In this document: positions 9,251-16,616 of the stretch, one piece after another
Layout: every line of letters starts with the position of its first letter
Position numbering within the stretch: the first letter of the stretch is position 1
From: Salarchaeum sp. JOR-1
GTDB taxonomy: Archaea; Halobacteriota; Halobacteria; Halobacteriales; Halobacteriaceae
Assembly: GCF_007833275.1 (NCBI RefSeq)
Contig: NZ_CP042241.1
Location: 868,001 to 932,000 of the forward strand
Length of the DNA stretch: 64,000 nucleotides
Reading direction: 5' to 3'
Program-made: the position numbers and the translations under genes
Notes under the pieces: generated by a model
Database searches by the model: none
What the model saw: the letters and a program-made list of their open reading frames with translations, nothing else
Told to the model about the DNA's origin: nothing

Positions 9251-9967
9251 ATGAATCGCGCCGAGAAGGCGACCCTCCAGTTGCAGGCGGTATCGGTTCT
9301 CCGAACCCTGAAGGAGACGCGGACGTACGACGAACTCGCCGAGGAGACGGGACTCCCGGCCGGCGACCTGAACCGGTACGTGAACGGCCACGTGCTCCCG
9401 AGCGCGGACCGCGCCCGTGACGTCGTCGAGGGCGTCGGGACGGAGACGCTCCGCGACGAACTCGAAGCCCGCGTCTCCGTGGACGACGAGGGGTACGTCG
9501 ACAACTCCGGGGTCGTGTTCGACCAGTCCTTCCTCGATTTGGTCGCGCCGGTCGCGGCGGAGTCCTACGACTTCGGGCAGCCGGACGTGGTGCTCACGGC
9601 CGCGACTGACGGGATCACGCTCGCCGCGGCCCTAGCCTCGTACTTCGACGCGCGGTGTGCGTACGCGAAGAAGTCGAAGGAGACGGCGGTGGACGAGTTC
9701 ATCGAGGCCCGCCAGCGCCTCGACTCCGGCATCGAACTCACGTACTACCTCCCCAAGTCGGCGCTCGACACGGGCGAGTCGGTGCTCGTCGTGGACGACC
9801 TCATCCGGTCCGGTGAGACGCAGGAACTCCTCCTCGACATCGCGGCGACGGCGGACGCGGACGTGGCGGGCGTGTTCACGCTCATCGCGGTCGGCGACGA
9901 GGGCGTCGAGCGCGCCCGCGAGCGCACGGACGCGCCGGTCGGTACCCTTACCGCGTTCGAGAAGTAA
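9251..9967 (+). CDS. HTH-PRTase transcriptional regulator, GfcR-like
   Basis: A 238-residue DNA-binding protein. An N-terminal helix-turn-helix (about residues 17-55; YDELAEETGLPAGDLNRYV) precedes a phosphoribosyltransferase domain with the PRPP-loop motif VLVVDDLIRSGETQEL near residues 175-190. It belongs to the haloarchaeal family that includes GfcR, the regulator of sugar catabolism genes. Its position between pyrE and a purine permease suggests that this paralogue instead senses PRPP or a nucleobase; that is inference. I prefer ATG 9251 to the GTG at 9239 because the conserved region starts at MNRAEKATLQLQ. Palindromic repeats lie on both sides of the gene. Confidence 0.85.
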   Translation: MNRAEKATLQLQAVSVLRTLKETRTYDELAEETGLPAGDLNRYVNGHVLPSADRARDVVEGVGTETLRDELEARVSVDDEGYVDNSGVVFDQSFLDLVAPVAAESYDFGQPDVVLTAATDGITLAAALASYFDARCAYAKKSKETAVDEFIEARQRLDSGIELTYYLPKSALDTGESVLVVDDLIRSGETQELLLDIAATADADVAGVFTLIAVGDEGVERARERTDAPVGTLTAFEK

Positions 9968-9987
9968 GCACGAACGTGCTGTTTTCT
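9968..9987 (+). repeat. Copy 2 of the palindromic element, after the regulator gene
   Basis: GCACG-AA-CGTGC is a perfect inverted repeat (9968-9979) followed by TGTTTTCT, and it begins directly after the regulator's stop codon. It shares 17 of 20 bases with the element at 9181. The T tail would suit a terminator, but a third related copy sits over the permease start site, which favours an operator role. Confidence 0.6.
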
Positions 9988-10036
9988 GGTGGATAGGGGT
10001 CAATTATTGCACGTCTAGCACAATCGTGTGGTAACG

Positions 10037-10046
10037 TTTAAGTAAA
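10037..10046 (+). promoter_or_regulatory. TATA box of the purine permease gene
   Basis: TTTAAGTAAA lies 28 bases before the ATG at 10075, predicting transcription start near 10068 and a very short leader. Confidence 0.6.
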
Positions 10047-10059
10047 CTCTGTCGTGTAG

Positions 10060-10071
10060 GCTCGAACGTGC
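10060..10071 (+). promoter_or_regulatory. Third copy of the palindrome over the predicted start site
   Basis: GCTCGAACGTGC differs at one base from GCACGAACGTGC at 9968. It covers the predicted transcription start of the permease gene, the right place for a repressor operator. Confidence 0.5.
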
Positions 10072-10074
10072 ATC

Positions 10075-11511
10075 ATGGGACTCGCTGATACCCTCGCCGA
10101 CTACTTCGGGTTCGACGAACACGACACGGACCTCAGGACAGAGACCGTCGCGGGAGTCACCACCTTCCTCGCGATGAGCTACATTATCGTCGTCAACCCC
10201 GCCACGCTCGCCAAGAAGGGCGACGAGTTCGGCGGGTTCGTCGTCGAGGGCTACACGTACGCCGAGACGGTGCAGATGCTCGCCGTCGTCACCATCCTCG
10301 CGTCCGCCGCGGCGATACTCGTGATGGCGTTCTACGCCAACCGGCCGTTCGGACTGGCGCCCGGCCTCGGCCTGAACGCCTTCTTCGCGTTCACCGTCGT
10401 CGGCGCGCTCGGCGTCCCCTGGCAGACCGCGCTCGCCGCCGTCGTCACCGAGGGCGTGCTCTTCATCGTCCTCACCGCCATCGGCGCCCGCGAGTACGTC
10501 ATCCAGCTCTTCCCCGAACCCGTGAAGTTCGCCGTCGGCACCGGTATCGGGCTGTTCCTCGCGCTCATCGGCTTCCAGGCGATGGGCGTCGTCGTCACCG
10601 ACCCCGCGACCGCCGTCTCCCTCGGCAACCTCGCGCAGAACCCCGTCGCCATCCTCGCCATCGTCGGCCTGTTCTTCACGTTCGCGCTCTACGCCCGCGG
10701 CGTCACCGGCAGCATCATCTTCGGCATCGTCGGTACCACTGTCGTCGGCGTCGCCCTCACCCTCGCCGGCTTCGGCGGCGGCAACCTCGCCGCCGACTTC
10801 GTCACTACCTCCGGCTTCCAGTGGAGCGAACTCCCCGAAGCCCAGTACGACATCACGCCGCTCGCCGGCGCGTTCATCGAGGGCTTCCAGAACGTCGAAG
10901 CGCTGAGCTTCGCGCTCATCGTCTTCACGTTCTTCTTCGTCGACTTCTTCGACACCGCGGGCACCCTCGTCGGCGTCGGGCAGGCCGGCGGGTTCCTCGA
11001 CGAGGATGGCGACCTCCCCGACGCCGATAAGTCCCTCATGGCGGACGCGGTTGGCACCACCGTCGGCGGGATGCTCGGTACGTCCACCGTCACCGCCTAC
11101 ATCGAATCCGCGACCGGCGTCGAGGAAGGCGGCCGCACCGGCATGACCGCGCTCGTCATCGCCATCCTCTTCCTCGTCTCCCTCGTGTTCGTTCCGTTCG
11201 CCGCCGTCATCCCCCAGTACGCGAGCCACATCGCGCTCGTCGTCATCGGCGTCATCATGCTCGGGAACGTCACCAGCATCGACTGGAACGACCTCACGTA
11301 CGCCATCCCCGCCGGCCTCACCATCCTCGTCATGCCCTTCACGTACAGCATCGCGTACGGCATCGCCGCCGGCATCGTCTCCTACCCCGTCGTCAAGACC
11401 GCCGTCGGCGAGTACGACGAGGTCAGCGTCGGCCAGTGGCTGCTCGCCGCCGCCTTCGTGCTCTACTTCTTCGTCCGCACCAGCGGCATCCTCCAGAGCG
11501 CCGTCGCGTAA
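10075..11511 (+). CDS. NCS2 purine permease, AzgA type
   Basis: A 478-residue membrane transporter for hypoxanthine, adenine or guanine, probably proton-coupled. It has the AzgA-subfamily motifs FGLAPGLGLNAFFAF, FFVDFFDTAGTLVGV and GTSTVTAYIESATGV..GGRTG, and 12-14 hydrophobic segments. The soluble N-terminus (FGFDEHDTDLRTE) is also typical. The gene stands downstream of a PRTase-fold regulator, and its promoter carries palindromes shared with the regulator gene's flanks, so it is the likely target. The exact base specificity cannot be read from sequence. Confidence 0.93.
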   Translation: MGLADTLADYFGFDEHDTDLRTETVAGVTTFLAMSYIIVVNPATLAKKGDEFGGFVVEGYTYAETVQMLAVVTILASAAAILVMAFYANRPFGLAPGLGLNAFFAFTVVGALGVPWQTALAAVVTEGVLFIVLTAIGAREYVIQLFPEPVKFAVGTGIGLFLALIGFQAMGVVVTDPATAVSLGNLAQNPVAILAIVGLFFTFALYARGVTGSIIFGIVGTTVVGVALTLAGFGGGNLAADFVTTSGFQWSELPEAQYDITPLAGAFIEGFQNVEALSFALIVFTFFFVDFFDTAGTLVGVGQAGGFLDEDGDLPDADKSLMADAVGTTVGGMLGTSTVTAYIESATGVEEGGRTGMTALVIAILFLVSLVFVPFAAVIPQYASHIALVVIGVIMLGNVTSIDWNDLTYAIPAGLTILVMPFTYSIAYGIAAGIVSYPVVKTAVGEYDEVSVGQWLLAAAFVLYFFVRTSGILQSAVA

Positions 11512-11557
11512 CGCCGCTTCCCCGGTGCTCTTAGGCCTCCACGCTCTCCCCTTCCGT

Positions 11558-11803
11558 ATGGGAACCATCACGCTCTACAACCTCCCCGGCTGTCCGTACT
11601 GCGCGAAAGTCACGGACAAACTCGCCGAACTCGACCTCGACTACGAGCGAATCGACGTGCCGCGCGCCCACTCGGAGCGCACGGAAGTCGAGAACGTCAG
11701 CGGCCAGACCGGCGTCCCCGTCCTCGTCGACCCCGAGAACGGCGTCGACGGGATGCCCGAATCCGACGACATCGTCGAGTACCTCGAAAAACAGTACGCT
11801 TAG
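11558..11803 (+). CDS. Glutaredoxin-like thiol protein
   Basis: An 81-residue thioredoxin-fold protein with the redox motif C12-P-Y-C15 right after the first beta strand ([13 protein letters not shown]). The cis-proline (TGVPVLVD) and the [10 protein letters not shown] helix match glutaredoxin or the N-terminal domain of glutathione S-transferases. Haloarchaea use gamma-glutamylcysteine rather than glutathione, so the physiological thiol partner is uncertain. ATG 11558 sits at the conserved beta strand. The final four bases overlap the convergent HTH regulator gene. Confidence 0.88.
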   Translation: MGTITLYNLPGCPYCAKVTDKLAELDLDYERIDVPRAHSERTEVENVSGQTGVPVLVDPENGVDGMPESDDIVEYLEKQYA

Positions 11804-12759
11804 GCTTCGCTCGGTTCGCCGCGGTCTTTGAGGAGGTCGCGGAACTCCTCGGGGTCGTCCATGTCCTCGACCTCGCTGCGCTCGATGATGGCGGTGCCGT
11901 CGATGGACGTCTGCTTGGACTTATCCACGAAGTAGACGGAGCGCGTGTGGGTGATGCGGCCGACGCTCGCCATGATGCGCGCCCGCTTGACGGCGGCTTC
12001 GGTGAGGTCGCTGTTTCCGGTGAGGAGGCTGGGTTCGCGTTCGTCCTCGCTCACGGCCTTGAACGGCGCGCGCGTCGTCGGGTGCACGTCGAACCCGACG
12101 CGGGTGAGGACGGTGAGCACGGGCTGGTCGGCGGGGTCGACGTCCGGGTCCTCCGGCGTTGGGTCGGCGTCCCGCACGTCCTCCGCGCCCTCCATGACGT
12201 TCACCGGACTCGTGAGCGAATCCCCGAACAGGTCTTCGAGCTGAACGGCCACGTCGATGCTGGCGTTCATGCCGTCCTCGTACTTCGAGACGGTGCGCCG
12301 GGAGACGCCGAGCTCCTGGGCGAGCTGGCCGAGGCTCAACCCCTGTTCTTCGCGTTCGTCCGCGAGCACGTCGCCGTCGATGTTCACGTAGAGCCCGCCG
12401 GGCGCGGCGTAGATGAGCGGCGGGACGCCCTCGAGGAAGTAATCGAGCGCGGTGTCCGGGCTGATGGCAGGGACGCCGTGCCGGAAGTAGACCACGCCGT
12501 GTTCCAGTTCCTCGTCGCGGCTCCGCAGGCCGACCAAGAGCGGGGTGGCGTTCAGGTAGTGGCCGAGCCGCCGCATCTCCGCGCCCGTCGGCGCGTCGAA
12601 CGCGTCGATGTTCGCTAGGATTTTGAGGAGCACGACGTCCTCGCCGCGGCGGGCGGCGACGTCGAAGCTCTTCGGTCGGATGGTGGCGCGGTCGCTCACC
12701 GAAAACCCGGCGTCCGCGAGCATCGCGGTGACGTTCTCGATGAGGGCCGACCGTGACAT
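11800..12759 (-). CDS. XRE-type HTH regulator with N-terminal nuclease-like domain (COG1395)
   Basis: A 319-residue archaeal protein of the 'putative HTH-type transcriptional regulatory protein' family (COG1395). The Cro/C1-type HTH is at about residues 137-165 ([23 protein letters not shown]). The N-terminal domain ([18 protein letters not shown]) resembles the core of restriction-endonuclease-like folds but has LLK where a catalytic ExK would be, so I infer a non-catalytic role. The C-terminus contains an acidic linker and a conserved domain of unknown role. The ATG at 12759 lies 21 bases from a perfect 12-base palindrome, suggesting autoregulation. Confidence 0.88.
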   Translation of the reverse strand: MSRSALIENVTAMLADAGFSVSDRATIRPKSFDVAARRGEDVVLLKILANIDAFDAPTGAEMRRLGHYLNATPLLVGLRSRDEELEHGVVYFRHGVPAISPDTALDYFLEGVPPLIYAAPGGLYVNIDGDVLADEREEQGLSLGQLAQELGVSRRTVSKYEDGMNASIDVAVQLEDLFGDSLTSPVNVMEGAEDVRDADPTPEDPDVDPADQPVLTVLTRVGFDVHPTTRAPFKAVSEDEREPSLLTGNSDLTEAAVKRARIMASVGRITHTRSVYFVDKSKQTSIDGTAIIERSEVEDMDDPEEFRDLLKDRGEPSEA

Positions 12760-12780
12760 AGATGGAGATAAACCGTTCGG

Positions 12781-12792
12781 CGCATATATGCG
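12781..12792. promoter_or_regulatory. Perfect 12-bp palindrome in divergent promoter region
   Basis: CGCATATATGCG reads the same on both strands. Its ATATAT core sits about 25-30 bases before the regulator's ATG at 12759, so it can be both TATA box and operator for that leaderless gene. It lies in the space shared with tiaS. Confidence 0.55.
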
Positions 12793-12849
12793 TTGTGCCG
12801 CCGGGAGAGCGTCCGAAAGCTGTTAATTCACTGCGAGAGAACTGCGCGT

Positions 12850-14106
12850 GTGACTATCGTCGGCCTGGACGACACGGACTCCCGGGAGCGCGGGATGTGT
12901 ACGACGTACGCCGCTCACGAGGTCGCAGAACGTCTCGAAGCAGCGGGCGACGGTGTCGAACGCGTGCTGCTCGTCCGCCTGAACCCCGCCGCCCCGCACA
13001 AGACCCGGGGGAACGCCGCGCTCGCCGTGCACACCGACGCCGACCCCGAGACGGCGTTCGACGCCGCGAGCGCGGTGGTGAGCGACGCGGCCGAGGTCGA
13101 CGACCCGAACACGCAGCCGGGGGTCGTGGTCGCGCCCGACGACGGCGCGGGCGCGAGCGAGTTCGCGCGGCGGGCCGTCCGCGACCTCCTTGCCCTCGGT
13201 GACGCGATCGCGCTCGCCGACGACCTGGGCTACCGCCACGAGGGCTGGCGGGGCGGCCGCGGCCGCATCGGCGCGCTCGCCGCAGTCGGCGCGTCGACCG
13301 CCTTTTCGGACTGGACGTACGAACGCATCTCGTACCGCCAGCCCGACCGCTGGGGCACTCCCCGGGAGTTCTCTCACCAGTCCGTGTTCGCCGCGGCGGA
13401 CGCGGGATACCCCGCCGTCTGGGATACCGTCGATAGGGGCGAGGGCGAAGCGGTCTGCGTGCCGCACACGCCCGGCCCCGTCCTCCACGGGATTCGCGGC
13501 GACGACCCGGACGCCGTCCGTACGGTCGCCGACGCAATCGAGTCCGAGCCCGCACACGCCGCGCGGACGTTCGTCACGAACCAGGGAACCGACGCCCACC
13601 TCCGGGACGCTCCGCTCTCGGACGTCTCGGACGGCGGCGCGTACCGCGTCGCGGGAACCGTCGCGTCCGGCCCGGAGACCCGGCGGGGCGGCCACGTCTT
13701 CCTCACGCTCGAAGCCGACGGCGACGCCCTGGCCTGCGCGGCGTTCGAGCCGACGAAGCGCTTTCGCGAGCGGGTGCGCGCGCTCCGCCCCGGCGACGGC
13801 GTGCTCGCCTGTGGCGAGGTGAGCGACGGCACGCTCAAACTCGAAAAGCTCCGCGTCGACGCGCTCGTCTCCGTGGAGCGCGTCACCCCGACGTGTCCCG
13901 AGTGCGGGAACCGAATGGAGTCCGCGGGCCGCGACCAGGGCTATCGCTGTCGGGACTGCGACACCAGCGCGCCCGGGAAGACCGAGCGACCGCTCCGCCG
14001 CGACCTCTCACCGGGCTGGTACGAGGTTCCGCCCTGTGCGCGTCGGCACGTCGCCAAGCCCCTCGTCCGCGGCGGGTTCGACGCGCCGACGCATCCCGAA
14101 GGATAG
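12850..14106 (+). CDS. tiaS: tRNA(Ile2) 2-agmatinylcytidine synthetase
   Basis: Attaches agmatine to C34 of the AUA-reading tRNA-Ile, so that CAU is read as isoleucine rather than methionine; ATP-dependent and archaea-specific. The N-terminus begins TIVGLDDTDSRERGMCTTY, the catalytic TCKD domain signature. HKTRGNAA, a ferredoxin-like region, an OB-fold (about 270-350) and a C-terminal zinc ribbon (CPECGN...CRDCD) follow in order. I place the start at GTG 12850 because the TiaS family begins with this strand; the 19 upstream residues in the open frame look non-coding. The length (418) is normal. Confidence 0.94.
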   Translation: MTIVGLDDTDSRERGMCTTYAAHEVAERLEAAGDGVERVLLVRLNPAAPHKTRGNAALAVHTDADPETAFDAASAVVSDAAEVDDPNTQPGVVVAPDDGAGASEFARRAVRDLLALGDAIALADDLGYRHEGWRGGRGRIGALAAVGASTAFSDWTYERISYRQPDRWGTPREFSHQSVFAAADAGYPAVWDTVDRGEGEAVCVPHTPGPVLHGIRGDDPDAVRTVADAIESEPAHAARTFVTNQGTDAHLRDAPLSDVSDGGAYRVAGTVASGPETRRGGHVFLTLEADGDALACAAFEPTKRFRERVRALRPGDGVLACGEVSDGTLKLEKLRVDALVSVERVTPTCPECGNRMESAGRDQGYRCRDCDTSAPGKTERPLRRDLSPGWYEVPPCARRHVAKPLVRGGFDAPTHPEG

Positions 14107-14299
14107 GCTGGATATTGACGAACGCCGATCTACTCCGGGACTGTTTCGACGTATATTTCTTCGGGCCGATTTCGGATGGGGTTTGTATACTTTCGATTTT
14201 AATTCCGGGACGGGATAGGTAGGTGTAAATACGGGGGGTGTGAATCTCCGGGTAGCCGATGCGCGATCTGACTGTCGCACCCACAGCGGAGGTGGCCGC
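14107..14299 (+). other. AT-rich intergenic stretch before a small gene
   Basis: This 193-base gap has lower GC content than its surroundings, with TTTGTATAC (about 14182) and TTTTAATTCC (about 14198) TATA-like runs. It probably carries the promoter of the small DUF7511-like gene and the end of the tiaS transcript. I see no RNA gene in it. Confidence 0.4.
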
Positions 14300-14521
14300 A
14301 TGAGCGGCGCCGACGCTCACGACGCTGCGACGTGCGCCGAGCGCGGCGAACTACCCCGCGCGAGCCAGCGGTGGCCGCGATTCGACCTCGTCTGCCGCGT
14401 GGAGTCCTACCCGGGCGGCGACGAGTGCACGGTGTCCCCCGCTGACGCCCCCGAAGAGGACGTGACGACGTGGCTCACCGCGAAAGACGACGCGTTCGTT
14501 TCGCTCGCCGACTGCCGCTAA
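14300..14521 (+). CDS. Small haloarchaeal protein, DUF7511-like
   Basis: A 73-residue protein whose second half (RFDLVCRVESYPGGDE, then CTVSPADAPEEDVTTWLTA, then FVSLADCR at the very end) resembles the small haloarchaeal DUF7511 family as I remember it. The family's function is unknown. I chose ATG 14300, with an upstream GTG at 14240 as a less likely alternative. Its stop at 14521 touches the stop of the convergent threonine synthase gene with no gap. The low-GC stretch upstream suggests its own promoter. Confidence 0.65.
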   Translation: MSGADAHDAATCAERGELPRASQRWPRFDLVCRVESYPGGDECTVSPADAPEEDVTTWLTAKDDAFVSLADCR

Positions 14522-15589
14522 CTACGTTTTCAGTCCGCTCCCGGTGAGCGGCACCACCACGTCTTCTCCCGCAGTGATTTCGCCGCGTTCGCGGTACGCG
14601 CGGAGGCCGGCGGGCGCGACGGCGCTCGTCGGCTCGCAGTAGAAGCCTCCGTCGTGCAGGCGCTCCAGCTCCCGCTTCGTAGTGTCGGCGTCGAGCGCGA
14701 TGGCGTCCCCGCCCGTCGCGTCGATGGCGTCGAGAATCTGGTCGGCGCGCGCGGGGTCGGCTATCTGGATGCCGTCCGGCACGTCGTTCTCCCCGTCGCC
14801 GTCGGCGTGCAGGCGGTTCGCGATAGGGGCGACGCCCGCCGCCTGGACGCCGTACAGTCGCGGGATCGAGTCCGTCCAGCCCGCCTCGTGGAGGCGTCGG
14901 AACCCGCGGTACGCGCCGAGGAAGAGCGTGCCGTGGCCGAGCGGGAGGACGACGGCGTCCGGCGCGCTCCTGTCGCGCTGGACGGCGAGTTCGTACGCGA
15001 ACGTCTCCGTACCCGCGTAGAACGCGGGGTTCCAGGCGTGGCTCGCGTACCAGCCCTCGCCCGCCGCCACCGCCTCGACGCAGGCGTCCGTCACGTCGCT
15101 CCGGGTTCCCTCGATTCGCACGGGAGTCGCGCCCGCGGCCTCGATGGCGCGGAGCTTCGACGGTTTCGCGTCCGCCGGCACGTAGATGTCCGCGTCGATA
15201 CCGGCGCGCGCGGCGTACTGCGCGACGGCCGCGCCCGCGTTCCCCGAGGAGTCCTCCAGCACGCGCTCCACGCCGAGTTCCGCCGCGCGCGACAGCAGAA
15301 CGGTCGCGCCGCGATCCTTGTAACTCCCGGACGGGAAGACGAAGTCGAGCTTGAACTGGGCGTCCCACGCGGGCGCGTCAGTCAGCGGTGTGAACCCCTC
15401 GCCGAGCGACACGTCGGGGGGCGCGGGGAGGAACGACTCGAACGCCCACAGCCCCCGAGAGGCGTCCACGTCGCGAGGATCGGGGAGCGCGCGCTCCGCG
15501 AAGTCGAGCGCGTGTCCGCAGTCGCAGCGCCACGGCTCGTCGGGGCCTTCCGCGTACGTCGCGCCGCACGCGCGACACTCCAGGGTCAT
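14522..15589 (-). CDS. thrC: Threonine synthase
   Basis: PLP enzyme that converts O-phosphohomoserine to threonine. The 355-residue protein begins with a zinc ribbon (C5, C8, C22, C24), common in archaeal threonine synthases. The PLP lysine is K91 in FPSGSYKDRG; EDSSGNAGAAVA and the phosphate-binding GHGTLFLGAYRGF follow. Another fold-type II enzyme cannot be fully excluded. The ATG overlaps the stop of the deacylase gene (TGA at 15586-15588 within a 4-base overlap), so the two genes form an operon. Its product could feed the threonine ammonia-lyase at 20.1 kb. Confidence 0.88.
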   Translation of the reverse strand: MTLECRACGATYAEGPDEPWRCDCGHALDFAERALPDPRDVDASRGLWAFESFLPAPPDVSLGEGFTPLTDAPAWDAQFKLDFVFPSGSYKDRGATVLLSRAAELGVERVLEDSSGNAGAAVAQYAARAGIDADIYVPADAKPSKLRAIEAAGATPVRIEGTRSDVTDACVEAVAAGEGWYASHAWNPAFYAGTETFAYELAVQRDRSAPDAVVLPLGHGTLFLGAYRGFRRLHEAGWTDSIPRLYGVQAAGVAPIANRLHADGDGENDVPDGIQIADPARADQILDAIDATGGDAIALDADTTKRELERLHDGGFYCEPTSAVAPAGLRAYRERGEITAGEDVVVPLTGSGLKT

Positions 15590-16542
15590 GCGGTGTCGAC
15601 GCTCGTGCCCACGGAGCAGACGTACTCGCCGGTCGCGACCTGCGGGAGTCGCCGAGAGCGCCAGAAGACGCCGTCGCTGCGCGCCGCGACCTCGGCCTTC
15701 AGCGACCCGAACACGTCCGTCACGCGGAACAGCACGTCGCCCGCCGACACCTCGTCCCCGAGCTCGACTTCGAAGTTCACGATACCGCCCGCGGGCGCGC
15801 CGTACCGGTCGAAGCGCTTCGCGCGCGTCTGCGACTCCGGCTCCGCGTCACCCTCGACGAACCCGTAGTGTTCGAGGACGTTCCAGACGCCCCGGACGCC
15901 GTACTCGATGGACTCCTCGTCCCAGCCCACGGCGCCGCCAAGCTCGGGGTCGATGGTCGGAATGCCCTCGTCGGGCGCGGCGCGCGCGAGCTGGCCGTCC
16001 GGCCCCTTCTGGTCGAGGACGTGCCCGCAGTCGAACACCTTCGCGAGCTCGAGACACTCGTCGTGCAGTCGGTGGCGGCGCCCACACCGCACCCGCACCT
16101 CGTTCAGCATCCGACTCGTCGAGCCCTGATGGAGGTCGAGCACGAGGTCGGCGCGCTGCGCGGCCTCGAACGTCGCGTGCGCGATCCGCTCCGAGGAGGA
16201 ACCGTTCGCGTCCCCGGGGTACGCGCGGTTCATCTTCGTGTCGTCGATGGGGTTGCGGTGCTCCGCGACCTGAAAGGCGTGCCAGTTCGTGATGCCGACG
16301 ACGAGCACCGTCCCCGCGAGTTCCTGGGGGTCGAGCTGGGGGACGACGCGGTTCACGACGCCGACGCCGTTGAGTTCGTCGCCGTCGCTCGCCGCCTGCA
16401 CGTACAGCGTCTCTCCCTCGTCGGCGCCGTTGATCACGGCGACGGGGAGTCCGATGGTGGTTCCGTCCCGCGTCTCGCCGACGTCGAGGCGGCCGAACCC
16501 GGCCTCCCCCGGCTCGGCGCTCGCGGAGCCCAGCGTGGTCAT
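15586..16542 (-). CDS. Succinylglutamate desuccinylase/aspartoacylase-family deacylase
   Basis: A 318-residue member of the zinc carboxypeptidase-like AstE/AspA superfamily; the substrate is unknown. The first zinc-binding motif, normally H-G-x-E, reads ASDGDELNG (residues 51-59), with D53 at the histidine position. The second ligand histidine is H138 in LVLDLHQGS, and the PTIDPELGG block (about 195) supplies the catalytic Glu. The C-terminal domain (GGIVNFEVELGDEVSAGDVLF) is a biotinyl-like fold typical of COG3608. It is upstream of and overlaps thrC, so co-translation is likely. The Asp-for-His change may define a subfamily. Confidence 0.85.
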   Translation of the reverse strand: MTTLGSASAEPGEAGFGRLDVGETRDGTTIGLPVAVINGADEGETLYVQAASDGDELNGVGVVNRVVPQLDPQELAGTVLVVGITNWHAFQVAEHRNPIDDTKMNRAYPGDANGSSSERIAHATFEAAQRADLVLDLHQGSTSRMLNEVRVRCGRRHRLHDECLELAKVFDCGHVLDQKGPDGQLARAAPDEGIPTIDPELGGAVGWDEESIEYGVRGVWNVLEHYGFVEGDAEPESQTRAKRFDRYGAPAGGIVNFEVELGDEVSAGDVLFRVTDVFGSLKAEVAARSDGVFWRSRRLPQVATGEYVCSVGTSVDTA

Positions 16543-16616
16543 TACCTACAATCCGCCGCTGGAAGGTATTGATTGATTCGGTCCGGGGAGAACCACAGGA
16601 GAGCGCGGTAGCGCGG

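Noticed and set aside
12793-12849. 19-residue N-terminal extension of TiaS
   Set aside because: It is Cys/Arg-rich, unlike haloarchaeal termini, overlaps promoter elements, and the TiaS family starts at TIVGLDDTD.
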